This document shows positions 42,746-54,913 of a DNA stretch of 64,000 bases, piece by piece. The position numbers and the translations under genes are program-made. This DNA comes from Amanita rubescens. Taxonomy: Eukaryota > Basidiomycota > Agaricomycetes > Agaricales > Amanitaceae. Each line of letters opens with the position of its first letter. Positions within the stretch are counted from its first letter, which is position 1. The stretch lies in NCBI GenBank assembly GCA_015039365.1, contig WION01000159.1, forward strand, positions 54,339 to 118,338, read 5' to 3'. Below the pieces are notes generated by a model that saw only the letters and a list, made by a program, of their open reading frames with translations, was not told the origin of the DNA and ran no database searches.

Positions 42746-45727
42746 AGCCAGTAAGTTTAGACTATTAGCGCGGATTGCCACGCTGAACCAAACATCCCGG
42801 CGAACACAGCGGCACTGCTGCTCAGTGCGTTCAGACACTCGTCAGCTAAAACCAATCATTCAGCTAAACCGGCTGTGGTACTATGAGTACTTAGGGATTA
42901 GGTTACTCTCAGGTCCGGGCCCAGTCGTACTTGGTGAACTTCTCCATTCGGCAAGTGACGTGGGAGTGTCTGGGCCATCTTCAGGCCAGCTCTTTCTCGA
43001 AGTCGCTATTTGGCATGGCGTTATGCGTGGACATTGGAACGACGGTTGACGGCCACCGTGCTTACGACCAGATATTAATAAACCTTGCTCTGAGTGCGTC
43101 CTGCTGACCAACCACAACCTGACTCCTCTAGTCCTCGCTTTGATCGTCAGCGCGCTAGTCTTTTCCATCTACATGTGGTTCTATCTCTCCCCGCTCTTCT
43201 GCGAGCGATCATCGTACCCTTCGCATTACCGCAGATGCTGTCTCATCCCTTCGGCCGCAAAACACATTCCAGTTCGCGGTAAACCAGTTCTGCCTACAAT
43301 TCGCGACAAGGAACTTCTCTCTATGCAAAGGTACTTTCGTTCTCCTCGCGATCTTTGTGATTAACCGCAGTGAGTGAGTAGTTTGAATCGGATTGTAACA
43401 TCAACGGCGTTTGCGACGACGGGTCGAAAGTGGTTTCCATGAAGAGATCAACCAACGTCCTCCGGGCTCTATCTGTGCATATCTGCGCGAATAATGGCAG
43501 GAACATTGGCGGTTCTGCGAACCGTTTCGGTCCTGGGTCAAGTTAGACTCGCCGTCGAGCAACTGTAAAGGGTAAGTCATTTAAGCTTGAACTTGGCGGT
43601 GCACAACCCAAATATGTCAAGAACCATCTATCCCAGGTTGCAGTGGCTATTTTCCACATACAGCCTTCTTACAGGTACTCCCTCCGTCGCCAGGGAGACC
43701 ACAACAAAGAATTCAACAAAGATTCATCGACTGACGAGTGCGTGCATCGAATAAATCATCAGTATATCCCGTGTGCTCCCATGTCTGGTACGCTACTTCT
43801 ACGCTACTGTGTTGAATATACGGAGGAAGGCCCAGTCATCCCATGTACTCCGCCGGCATGCCTTCGTATCTACCTTGTCTTCAGCTTTCAGTAAAGTTCC
43901 CTCGGCCCGGGACAGTCATATAACTCATGAGCGAAGGGCCGAGGTTGGTGACATGATTAGGCATGCGATCTATTGTATATAGAAATTGAAAATTGATGAA
44001 CCGATTCAAGGCGCTGAGGATCATGGTCAACAGGTTATCAAACATGCGAAAAACAGGCTACTGGATGCACAAACGACTTGATAGAGTCCAATTGCACTGA
44101 CCAGGGGAAGATATCATGTTCCGAGGCCGAACGAAGTGAAGGACTCGGTCTTATACCGATTGAGCTCTCCAATCGCGTTTTTTTCCTTTTTTGGAACCTC
44201 TTAAACGCCGGTAAATCCCGATAACCCAACTCTGAGTCCCTTATTCGACTTCAAATCTTTCACCCTTTTTTTAATGTGTAAGCTTCTTCCTTAGTGTATG
44301 GGCTCTGATATCCGTACATTATTTTCAGCTCTCCATCTTGAATCTCTTGATAAAATAAGAATTTTGTTTTTTGGAGTGCAAAATGCTTAGTAATACATGG
44401 ACAACCACGACGCCTAGCCCCTCAATGCATCGTGCTGCCTACCCTCTTCCGCTCGAATATCTTCTTTACGTTCCTGACGCTCGCTTTGCCCATATCCCTT
44501 TTCTCCCCTCGGCACAAGCCCTCCGTCGTAGCAAGCAGAGGCCATACAAGATCAAGGCCGTTCAAGACATCAAAGATACAGGTACATTGCATGCCTGTAC
44601 AAGCGAAAAATCACAACCAAGGAAACGTAGTTGGGTGGGTCCGTTTCTCGTCTTCATCACAAAACTCGATTCTACTACTACAGTACACACTCAGTTTATG
44701 CGCGCTTGAACATCAACTTCCGCTTCTCCTCGCGAAAAGGTGTGGATCGCAACATTTACTCGCTATGCTCACATGGCTTACCACTACGCCCATTATATTC
44801 GCTTCGTCGTTCAACCTAGACAACGGAACTTCTGTGTACATGGTCTCTGCTTCTTTTATCGGTTCCGGTACGTTACAATTTGGCTCGAGATACAAATCAT
44901 AGTTGATAAGCATCGTAGGAACATGCTTTGCATCCCCTTTCTACTTTTTGGTTCTGCAGCGCCCATTGCTTCCCTCGTTCTCTAATTATCGAACAGGATG
45001 CACTAGAGTTCCTTCTCAATATGACCAAAACTGTCAAGCCCCGTTGATTCGATCCTCCAGTTGCCTATGCCGCTGCATAAGCGGACAGACGTGCCAGACG
45101 GGATCGTACAGCTGCCTGTAGCCTCAGCCTCAGCCTCCAACACACGTCTCACTAACTGTCCAATTAAGTTTTAACCATATCAGGCGCATCAAGCTCCTCC
45201 AACTACCTTCCGGTCAACCTGCTCACAACCACTGAGCCCATACCCACTCCTGCTCCTCTCGAGTCTCGACTCCAAAGCGACACGAGTTCACCGCCCATAC
45301 CTATTCCGTCACGCTTCACGCGTGATATTCCTAAACATTGCTATTCCCATCCCATCCATGCTATCCATAGATTCCTCTCGGTTAGCGTGATCTACATCTG
45401 GTGGCCCTCGTCTCTCGCGGTACCAGCAAGAGGAACCTTCGATCAATCAATCGAGTCATGTCCCACGGAGGGACCGCTGATGTCGTATCGATGAAGAAAA
45501 AGTCTTTGTCACGGCGCTGATTCTTATGTTTTTGTGACTGCTACTATAATACAACGCTAGACCTTTGGAATGAATTATTTGATCTATTTGGTCCGTAGTT
45601 GCATAGATATAGCTGAACGACGGCTGAACGACGGCTGTTATCCCCCAATAACTGCATAGCTTTGGGGTTATGGTTAGGGCGTAGGGTCACACTATTGAAC
45701 ACGCCGACGCTCATCTGCTACTAAAGA
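42746..45727. other. ~3 kb with no convincing gene
   Basis: Several 60-150 codon frames exist on the plus strand. The most suggestive is 44432-44902, whose first ~25 residues (LFRSNIFFTFLTLALPISLF) would pass as a signal peptide. A Ser/Pro/Thr-rich open stretch lies near 45180-45380. I could not connect these by consensus introns into a gene. GCTGAACGACG is repeated twice at ~45612-45635. The sequence TTCCGAGGCCGAA at 44119 recurs at 33780. Confidence 0.4.
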
Positions 45728-47021
45728 ATGACTCGTTCCGAAGAAGGAAGAGTTAATAGAAATAAGAAAGCAAAATTAAGATGGAAAAGAAATAAGAAGA
45801 CCAAAGAGGTGCAGAGGATTGATCTCGTCAAAAAGAATCGACAACGATCCAGTTCGCCTTTAAGCCTTTAACTGGATTACACCTGATTTTGATAAATAGA
45901 TCGACCAAGGGGCCGTCGATCGAAAGAAGCTAGACACAGACGTTTCCTTCGCCGCCTCCGTTTCCGAAATGGAGCGAAAATTGCTGCAGAATATCAAACG
46001 TGTAAGTTTTCGGTTTATCATGATATTTTAAACTTGTTTGACACCGTTCTCAGTGTATCATCGTTGTTCTGCCGTACCTCTGGATTTCATAACCCGCAAG
46101 CCCAATAGTGTTGTTGAAAATACGATTCGAACAAAATATGGGAAAACGAAACACTCCATCTATCGGAAAGGCAACGTCCACGTTTCCTGCCCCTTGCACG
46201 CAAAAACAGTTCTATTCAAAAAACCTGGATTTAGCTTGGTTGCGCGTACAATGCTTTCGACACTCTCTTCTTTACGATTCGTCTTCCCCGATTTTTTGGT
46301 CAAACAATTTGGGAACATTATGTCCGATGCTCAGATGAAAGAGCTCCTCACCAAATGGCAAGCTTTTATTGATACAGGTGCGAGACCAAAGGGAAAGAAA
46401 CATAAAACACGTTCAAAGACACCTGCGTTCCATTTCAGCGTATGGAGACGTTATAAGAAGTCTCCCTTCATAACGCGCGATACCAAATCCAATAACTGCG
46501 ATGTTCGAGCAGCATCAGATGCCTTTTTAACGCTGTTACGCAATCACGTAGCGTCCAAAATCGCCACCTTCACGGAATACTATTCTCCCAAGGTCTGGAA
46601 AGTTCAATCAAAGTGCGTCCTCCTCTATATTCTTTCTAATTATGGAATTCATATTTTATTAAGTATCCCCGCATATCTTTCACTATTTGTGGATACATCA
46701 TCTTGGTCTGCAATCGATTTTGAAGGCGCATTCACGACCGTTGCAGTTCTGGAAGGCAGTTCCGAAAAAATACACATTGATGCCAATGATCATGGTATAA
46801 CGTGGATCCTGCCATTGGGAGAGTGGACTGGAGGTACATTTGTCATTCCTCAACTGGAGATGGAGATAGATGTGTATCCCGGTCAACTACTTGGCTTCAG
46901 TGCTAATATTCTCGCTCATTATTGCACACCAGTAACATCGGGTCGCAGGATAGTTATCACAATGTTTACGTGTAGGAACATCTTATTTGATTCCCTTATA
47001 TTCTCTAAATTACGACGCTAA
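45728..47021 (+). CDS. Tet/JBP-like 2OG-Fe(II) dioxygenase
   Basis: The catalytic end is clear. HIDAND (residues at 46773-46790) supplies the HxD iron ligands, followed by GITWILPLGEWTGGTFVIPQL, then YPGQLLGF, the distal ligand His in LAHYCTPV (46917-46919) and GRRIVITMF with the arginine that binds 2-oxoglutarate. H-x-D...G-x-GG-x-L/F-x-x-P...PG...H...G-R is the core of the fungal Tet/JBP-like oxygenases (oxidation of 5-methylcytosine or thymine in the family; not proven for this group). The N-terminus is very basic (MTRSEEGRVNRNKKAKLRWKRNK). A second block, DQGAVDRKKLDTDVSFAASVSEMERKLL, joins by a GTGTAA donor (~46000) to the exon from 46036. A 51 bp intron (46613-46663) is likely before the FEGAFTTVAV segment. 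The splice between the first two blocks is not resolved. No catalytic residue is missing. Confidence 0.65.
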
Positions 47022-47319
47022 CACTCAGATATATGCTAGAGTTCTCACATGTATATATATTATATCTTTTCGGTACAGAAAATTTAGCTGAACAACATTC
47101 TGACCTCTATATGATGCTACAATCGACTCCAATCGATTGCATAGATGACTCGCAACTAACGCGTAACACCTTTCAACAGCATGAGTGAATGGAAAGCCTG
47201 GTGCGTGCTTATTGACGGCCAAGAATTGTCAAGTTCATGCACAGTTCATTGGACGAAGAGAAATGAACGACGACGTGACATTCGATCGATTATGCAGAGC
47301 AACCGCTCCATTAATAGTG

Positions 47320-48650
47320 CTAATCTTCACCTGCTTCACTCGCCCTCTGATTCTCTGAGTTTTCATCATCAATCATCATTTGGCCCAACTTCAACCTTAT
47401 GCTGGCACGTTCCTCTTCGCCGTATCCAATTCTCCTTTTTACTATGCAATTCTTTCCCGCCATTTTCAAGTTCTGATGCAGTTTAGACGCAGCGTTCGAT
47501 GCAAATGCTTTCTGTAAACATATAATCGCTCTATCGGTTCCAGTTGATCATAATATATCTATTTACCTGAGAGAACAAATTGTCGAGCATCGTCATGCCT
47601 CGTAGGATAGAAACCATCTTGTAATCATTTCCGGGTAGTGATACCAACATAAACGTCATTTGCGCCTCAACGATATCACCCATTTGAAATCGAACTGGCG
47701 ACATTTCCACATATCTACATCAAAAATATCAGCATTTTAATCAGCGAGGTGGTTTTTACCTACTCACTTCATTTCGCCCGTTTCAGAAATGATACGCTCA
47801 TAATATTCGACTACATTGTTAATGTTATGAACATAGCCCGAGGTTTCAAGATTTGAGAGAATTCCGTATGGGTCGATATCAATCGAAAATGGTATTTGTT
47901 TCTCTGTCGGACCACAATCTTTAATTGAAGAAAAGTAACGGTTAGATGAATCAATGCTCGTGAACTCGCCATAAGCATCAATGCATCCACACGGTTTCAG
48001 CTTATCTCGTGGGACATGGCCACCAAATAGTGAATATATGTCGAGTATTCCTTTAACTGCCGCCTCGAACGTGGGTGTCCCAAGGCCCGTGAGTGATACA
48101 CCTTGACGTAGGTACTTTGCCCTCTTGGCCGTTCTGTTCCGTGACATCGTTATTGGAGAGATCGTGTAGTAAATATCAAACTTACATTTCTTGGTTCCTA
48201 AAAGGAGGAAGATCATGCCGCCAGATAATACCTTGCACGCGTACAACAACTTCGACTAATTCGTCCATCGGAATATCTTGATCATTACGTGTTCCCTCTG
48301 CAAAAACAAGCTGCTTCACAGATTTCACGTGGACGACTCTATACGCCTTGGGCCAGTCAGAAGCCTAGTCAGAAAACAGCTTGATTCTTCAGTTGCGATG
48401 AAAACTTAATAACACAAAGGTACTCGCGGTGGTGCAACGTGATAACTGTACTCCCGATACTGCACTGGCGGTTCGATCTCCTGAGAGGCACTCAAGTCGA
48501 TCTGCTATTAGGTTACGCTGCTTTAGATAACGGGCTTTGCGATCGACAGATGAAATGTGACATGTACCTGCGGCTTTCAGGTCGTAGTTGCCGTTCATGT
48601 AGATGATCGGTGACGCGTCAGTGAATGTCTCATATGCACCTCTGTTCGTA
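47320..48650 (-). CDS. Multi-copy agaricomycete protein of unknown function (GDIVEAQ family)
   Basis: Multi-exon. Upstream blocks FTDASPIIYMNGNYDLK and EIEPPVQYREYSYHVAPPR join through a GTACCT...CTAG intron to DWPKAYRVVHVKSVKQLVFAEGT, then LVEVVVRVQGIIWRHDLPPFRNQEM. Next is SRNRTAKRAKYLRQGV to VEYYERIISETGEMK, then YVEMSPVRFQMGDIVEAQMTFMLV, YKMVSILRGMTMLDNLFSQ and a Ser/Glu-rich end. The stop is at 47320. The core S-P-x-F-x-x-GDIVE-Q-x-F...K-x-x-x-LR-x-x-x-LD is one I know from many uncharacterised agaricomycete proteins. No enzyme motif or membrane segment is visible. The first splice (near 48590) does not fit a simple phase, so the start is uncertain. Confidence 0.55.
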
Positions 48651-48659
48651 CTTTTTCTA

Positions 48660-49168
48660 TATAGGACCTCCTGCGGTCTTGAACTGGTGACCTTCCTTCC
48701 CAGGATTCAGGATCAACGGATCGCCAAATGGACTTTGATCCATGGGTAAATGCTACAGTCAAGCGACGCGATAGAGGATGCTGAAATAAGCATCAACCCG
48801 ATGGGTGGTGCTTCCAATGGGACGCCGAATTCTCAGTATCCCGAACCTGAATGATTAACCATCAAGTGATGCGCAAATCTATTTCTGGCGTGTATGATTT
48901 CCGACATCGGGAGGAGCGGGCATTTAACCGCTAACGGAATGCTACTATATCGGGGTTCCGACGCTCAATGATTAACCATCGGATGATGCGCCTTTACTGC
49001 TGTTCTATTTCTGGCGTGTTGCCTTGCTTGTCGCCTGAACGATTTGGCTTCAGCACCTTCGTTTCCCTTATCATGTGAGGGCACTCTCAACTTTCGTTCC
49101 CCGTGCTACCCTGCACCCCTCAACCATTGTTTCAACTCTCGCCTTTGATCTCCGATATTCGTGTTTCG
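48660..49168. other. Intergenic, with a short imperfect duplication
   Basis: ATGATTAACCATC followed by TGATGCGC and CTATTTCTGGCGTGT occurs at ~48852 and again at ~48969. No coding frame. The divergent gene on the right starts at 49169. Confidence 0.5.
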
Positions 49169-51350
49169 ATGGCTCCAACAAAACGCAAACGAAGTAAGGT
49201 CAAACAAGTGAAGACTCCCCTTGTCATTCCGGAGACTGATATGTATGGCCCTTCTCTGTCCATTACATGTTGCTCACCATCTATAGCATCAGTGAACTAT
49301 CTGACATCGTTGAAGACAAATCGTATGTTCCTCTTTTTCAATGCAGATTTTATTTCGTTATTTACCTTCGTCTCCAGCGTTGTTAATGCAGGCGAAGACG
49401 ACAGCAACGTTCCACTTGCGCGCGTTTCTAGCGTCAAAACTGACGTCACCAAACCTGTGCAAATGTATTTCGTTCTTTAGTCTTTCTCTTGTTCCTTTCT
49501 TATCTACATATATTGTAGTACTAACACCTCTACACATGATACCGATGAGACAGATGAAGATGCGGTCGTAAATGTCAAGAAACCAAGACGTTTCAATGTG
49601 CAAAGGTACTTTTTCTTTCATTTCATTGCTTGAGGTAGACATTTACTATTGCATTCAGTGATTCGGACAGTGCCAAACCTATTCAGACAGCGCGTCCTGC
49701 GAGAGGGAAGCCACGGATAAATTCTCATTCACTTACCACACAGATTAACTCTGATGCGTAAGTTGTCGCTTTCATTGTTTCTCTTCAACTCCTTCCGCTC
49801 ACCTAGTTTCACATCTCAGCGTTCCTGTTGAAGGAGGTTCTGTGATGGATGTGAAAAAATCTGATATAAGCGATCAGACAGAAGGCCATTTGTACGTTCA
49901 ATTTTACGTTTACCTTCTTCAGCCAAATGATATTTCTACTCAGGTCTTCTGATACCAATAGTGTCAACTCAAACGATAGCGGCGACGATTTGGATGCGAT
50001 ACAAACGAAAGTTTCGACAATCGACTCCGCAAAAGAAACAGAAACAGTATATTTGGACTCTTTTCCCGAAATTACGGACTCTGGTGTTGCACGAAACAAG
50101 CAGATTCAAAATAATCCCTTGATATTAGAAGATGAAGACATTGACCCTCTCTTACGTGACGAACATAAGACGCTCCCGACACTTAGGCGAGTTTCGAATC
50201 TGACGTCTGTGATACGAAGCTCATCAACATTAAAGGAATTCATCTGTTATTCAGTTTGTTCGTTATGGCCAACCACAACCTGAGCCAGGCTCAAACGTTG
50301 CCCTGGGATATGAGAAGGTCATTCAAAAAATGGTGACGGGGTCCGAGGGTAAACGGTACGTTTATTAAAAACTTGAGCTAATGACAGGATTAAGACGTAT
50401 CGTTTTAGGCAATTAACTTCAGCTGTCAATTTTACCCACTCCTTGCCTTTCCTCAATCCTTCCCGCGCCTCGCCAAATCTAGTGGTCTTCGACGCAGGGA
50501 AAATATGCTTCAAGGGTGAAAACAGTAAACTAGGAAAGAACGCAGTGTTCATTACAACTGGACTAATCGTAGAATCCCAATTGAAAGACGCGACCGATAG
50601 TACTATTAATGCTGGTCACAAGGTGAGATTTTATTCGTTTCGTAAAAATCCAATTTGACGCTGCTATTTTCTAGATCAGGCAGGTCATATTACTGCCCTT
50701 TGCCGGAGAAGTACAACGGCTTTTTGCCTATATAGGAACCGTATTTGAAACGGATGAATATGTCTGCTTACTAGACTCAGGGAGTCTGATTCTTACTACT
50801 CGTAGAGAAGGAGCGGGTGCTGATTATAACAACTATGTAAATTCTCCATCCTGTGCGTTTTTTGTTTCTAAACCGTTTCGACATTCTAAATCTTTGGTAA
50901 ACAAGCATCAAGCTCCCCTGCTCGTACGCGAGTACCTGCCGGACTTCTTACATCATCGCCTGTAAAAATAGGATCATCGCGGAATCAGAACAAAGGTAAA
51001 TCCACACATTTTGCACCGTCGCTCGGTTTCAAAGATCGCGGTGCGTACAATTATCTGTCAATATGATGTGCACTGAAATATCTTCCTTTGAAGTACCTGT
51101 TTACGATGCCCGTCGAAGACCTACTTTCATGTTTGATAAGGATGGATTGAAGCATGTCAGTGACTTGCCGATCTATAAAATCGACAAGACGGAGATCCCC
51201 CCCTGCAAGTATATCGCAACGGTCGGATATACAGTTGGCAGTTGGAAAACAAGAGCGAGTGCCGACGATGAGACCATCAGAAGCTGTGCGAGCTTAAATA
51301 TACAGTTCGTAATCATTCTCGGCAAAGTTGATGTGAAAGACCTCGCATGA
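49169..51350 (+). CDS. Multi-copy agaricomycete protein of unknown function (NPSR family)
   Basis: At least ten short exons. It begins MAPTKRKRSKVKQVKTPLVIPETD. Exons separated by 45-70 bp GT-AG introns encode a disordered, acidic N-terminal half (DTDETDEDAVV, NSNDSGDDLDAIQ). The conserved part follows: IQFVRYGQPQPEPG, then QLTSAVNFTHSLPFLNPSRASPNLVVFDAGKICF, KNAVFITTGLIVES, then (after an intron at ~50619) LLPFAGEVQRLFAYIGTVFETDEYVCLLD and LILTTRRE. The last exon, ~51100-51350, gives VPVYDARRRPTFMFDKDG, SDLPIYKIDKTEIPPCKYIATVGYTVG and SLNIQFVIILG. The NFTH-LPF-NPSR / VFITTG / LPF..E..R...Y.G order is familiar from expanded hypothetical proteins in mushroom genomes. Function is unknown. A basic N-terminus suggests nuclear location. 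All joins are by eye. Confidence 0.55.
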
Positions 51351-51718
51351 TAGCATTCATCTCATTGACATGTAGAATTTCTTATAACATAAATGACGAT
51401 TCTTTCCTTTGTCGTTTTGAAAATAGGAGCACTTGCATGTTGACGAGCGATCAATGACGACAAACTACTTATGTAATTTGACAACAAAAGGAATCTTCTC
51501 ATTGTCACGCTTCTCTGTCCTCCTCACGTTCTGGATGCGGTTTCAGTGAACGCGTCCGTTCAAACGTCGAGAAACTAGAGGGCCCCGAACAACACAAATC
51601 ATTTGTGTATGATCGGTTCAGCCTGTTTGCTTTCCACTACATTTCTGTATAAGAAACACACCATTCCCCTGCGTCTTAACCCTAACCTTCTTTATTCCTG
51701 CATCACCTCCAGGAAAAT

Positions 51719-53434
51719 GACCTGCGACCACCTCCTGACCTCCTGCGCTCATCAACGGGTTGATTCTCCGCTAATCTTCATCGATGACCTCCTTTCAACC
51801 AATGCGCCCTCCACCCACCGTCGTTTCACCTCCCACCTCCAACGCACTCTAACGAACAATGACGAGGGCATATCCGATCAGCAAGAAGTCTTGGATGAAA
51901 AACATCGATCAAAGAAGAAGACGCATGCATCATCTTCGTGTCCAACTCCCCTCCACCATGACTCCAATCTGACACCACCACACCTGCAATCCCGCCCTGG
52001 CCCCTCAACAGGTTTCGTCCACCAGGTTTCTCTGCAGACCAACGCGGTTGATGCGGGAGTATGCCACCACAATGTTCACGCCCAGCCACAGCATCTACCG
52101 TCGTCCCTTCCTATCAACCTCTCATTCAAGCCCCTAGCTCAGTATCACGCTCACGCTCACCCGCCGGTAGCCCTCACGTTCAGTCCAGCAGGTCATCAAC
52201 ATCACACTTCTCCTCTCTGATATCCGCCGCAAGCGCGAACGCATCAATGCCACCAGTGCTTACTTAGTCTCGTCGTTCTTCGCCATCCTGCACATTTGGC
52301 CAGTTCCGTTATTCGACACCGACACCGTCTCCCACTCCCACTTTTGTCCAGCAGCACAGGTCTCTCAGGTTTGTCAACGCCATGTGTCTCTGAATCTAAA
52401 ACTTTGATTTCTGACTTCTTGACACATCTAGCTCCCATTTATCACTAGTTTCAATCATCAAGTCCTCTTCTCTACACGCTAATCCAGCAAGACCTGGAAA
52501 GTCAGGATGAGGAAGATCAAGGTCAACGAAGAACCGTTGATGGGGGTTTTACTTCAGTCGTAAGTAAAATCATGGTTTCACTTGAGGGTTTAACGCTGTC
52601 GATTAACCATGAATATTAGATCTCATCACAAGGCGTTGTACAAATACTCGAAGGAGCTGAATCGAGGCAGAAGAAGAAGCGTCGTTTCCTCAAGGAAAAC
52701 GATGTCATGTCTGACACAACGTATGTAATGTTTCAGATGGCACAACATAAAGCTCACAGAAGCTGCAGAGATCGTTCTACTCCACGTCAGCCCCTTACAG
52801 CCTTGAGTGCAAATAGTGTTCGAGGAACACTGTCATCACCCCACCCGCCACTTGGGCCCATCACGATGATCTTTTTTACTTCGATGACATGGCTGTTGAT
52901 CGTCCCAGTCGACATCAGCACATCGTATTCCCAGATCACCTCCACGGTTGTCCAGTGAGGCACGTTCTCCTGGTCGTGCCCGTCAAAGCCCACCTGCACG
53001 TTCACTCAGTGAGGCACGTAGTTGCCGTTCCCATCCATCACCCCATCGCAGCCCGGGTAGTACACGTGAACGCTCGACGAGTAGCGAGGTGCATTCCCGC
53101 GACAGTGCCCGCCAACTTGCCCGTCAACAAGCCCATCGCAGCCCAAGTGCACTTGCACGCTCGTCGAGCCAGGCGCCTTCTCACGGTCATCATCGTCGTC
53201 AATCAGTCCATTGAAACCCAATCCCGAGTGGGCCTGCACGCTCGTTCAGGCAGATGCATGGCCACAGCTCGCCATGCTGTTGATGCTCCTACTCATGGTC
53301 ATGTCCATCAATCAGCCCCTCGCAGCTCGAGTGCTGCATCTCGTACAAGGTCTTCTGATGAACGTGGACCATCACGTTCCGGCAAGCATAAGCTTCCCCA
53401 AGCCCTTTTCGTGACGGGAAGAAGACAGGCATGA
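51719..53434 (+). CDS. Candidate Ser/Arg-rich disordered protein gene
   Basis: Starts MTCDHLLTSCAHQRV. Blocks with protein-like bias appear in different frames: PSSVSRSRSPAGSPHVQSSRSSTSHFSS (52130-52215), QQDLESQDEEDQGQRRTVDGGFTSV (about 52485-52560, ending at a GTAAGT), ISSQGVVQILEGAESRQKKKRRF (52620-52690), and an RS-rich run at 52948-53210 (ARSPGRARQSPPARSLSEARS). A last block at 53320-53434 (SRTRSSDERGPSRSGKHKLP) is in yet another frame. The RS run is partly a minisatellite with CGCAGCCC and GCACGCTCG recurring. Splicing could join these or the locus could be decayed. RS-like composition is typical of nuclear RNA-binding partners but is not diagnostic. Confidence 0.3.
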
Positions 53435-53533
53435 ATCCTAAAGCTGCCAACTATGAGTAAGGTGTCTCCTCAACGCTATGGATCCCTGTAGTACAATTCA
53501 ATGGAGTGCATCATGTACATTACATTCTTCTAT

Positions 53534-54457
53534 TTAATCCTTTATCTCCATCTGCGCCGTAAACGTGTCGGTTTTGGCGTACTTCGTTAGTCTTATACAC
53601 CACAATATGTTGTGCCCGTCAAGATTAGACAAAGCCTGATTGTCTCCTTTAAGATTTATCTTCCAGCACCGACTGTCTCCGAGCCAACGTGTCCTCATTT
53701 TCAGTTCATCCGCCGCGCATTGAAAGTTTTCCGTGCGTATAGCGTGTACCGCATGCCATCCCCGTTTCTTGTATTTTTCAAGTGCTGTCAACGCCTTCTT
53801 GTTGATTGGTCCGCAAACCATTGTTTCACGCTGGATAAAGGTGCTGACGGGATATAAAGAGTATGCACGCGCGTGCGTAATAACATTCATAACACATGCT
53901 TCATATTTCTCAGTTTAAGAACAAGAACACAGTTAAGGACGCTGCTCACTAGAATGAAAATCCAATATTGCACGAAGTGGAGACGATTTTGTCGCCATCA
54001 ATTGTACAACCTTTCCTGTACTTCGGTGTTTGAAGCTCTCCAACGCCTCTATTTGTTGAAAGCTGGGATACTCATAGATGTTTTCGAGAACATCTAACGC
54101 TTGATTTCCAATCTTTGGAACGAAGCGATAGCCGAATGCAATCAGCTGAGTTTTCCAGACCTCGAGATGCTTTGCTTCAAAATAGAGGTCCAAATCGGCA
54201 TATTGATAATATGTCCTGTCAAAAAACTGCAATGCTGTGGAACCGCTAATAATCGCGTTCGTTCCTTTCATAGTTTTGACAAATTCTTGTACATCGTTCT
54301 CCACTGACAAGAATGGCATAAGGACTCTTGTCAGGTTGAAAACTGACCGGCTGTATTCCTCCTTCAGATCTCTCAGTCTCTTCGAGGTACACTCTAGGAC
54401 CATGATGTCTTCCATCGGCAACAGATCAAATATTTTGAACCACAATTCAACGGTCAA
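53534..54457 (-). CDS. F-box protein with nucleotidyltransferase-like domain
   Basis: TVELWFKIFDLLPMEDIMVLECTSKRLRDL at the N-terminus is an F-box (L-P-x-E/L...I...L...D...C..V/L). The next domain has GTNAIISGSTALQFFDRTYYQYADLDLYFE: a GS..AL loop followed by D-L-D-L, the fingerprint of a nucleotidyltransferase-like fold. Then VWKTQLIAFGYRF and a block with the exon 53534-53890 (STFIQRETMVCGPINKKALTALEKYKKRGW). F-box plus this domain is a recurrent agaricomycete combination, presumably a substrate adaptor for SCF ubiquitin ligases. Only the DLD acids are seen, so catalysis is doubtful. The single obvious intron between 53934 and ~53850 does not join in phase by a simple GT-AG choice, and there is no ATG directly before TVELW, so either a 5' exon is missing from this model or the gene is slightly damaged. 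Confidence 0.55.
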
Positions 54458-54479
54458 AGACCTTCATTTCCTTGCGTCA

Positions 54480-54913
54480 AGGTAATAAGACAGCAAATGA
54501 AAAGTGTTACACACATATCGAATGCCAACATCAATAAGGGTTTTGTTAAGTGAACAATACGCGGAGAGATATGAGGACCAGCGGTAAACGGGTGACATCT
54601 GTAATCATCATTCACTTTACTTATGGTTGTTCGCATCCAATAGGATAATGTCGATCATCCGTCTTCCGAATGGTTTAGACATCTCCCACACAGCTATAAT
54701 CTGGAGCCACCTCCAACTGGCGTCTCTGTGAGTGTTTTATCTCAATAAATGAATGATACATTCATTGATCATGTATATGATGTATGCGTTGTATCTCCAT
54801 CTTCCACTAACTAACTACAACGTCGACACGGCGGACTGCGATAAAGTCGTGCCATAAGTTAATCTTCACGTCAAAAATTTAGTCAGTAAGACTCTGGATG
54901 TATAGTAACGATC
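54480..54913. other. Intergenic, nothing recognised
   Basis: AT-rich spacer between two minus-strand genes. It contains the nested repeat CATTCATTGATCATGTATATGATG but no coding frame. Confidence 0.4.

Noticed and set aside
33780..44131. Repeat TTCCGAGGCCGAA at 33780 and 44119 as ends of a still larger element
   Set aside because: The match is only about 19 bp with one indel and in the same orientation; no further similarity extends from it.
44432..44902. Secreted protein with signal peptide
   Set aside because: Only the hydrophobic start is suggestive. Downstream residues have no domain character and no exon chain could be built, so it is left as a note in the gap entry.
48655..48770. tRNA or SINE on the minus strand (AGTTCAAGACC B-box-like)
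   Set aside because: No acceptor or T-arm pairing and no matching A box at the right distance; no T-run terminator.
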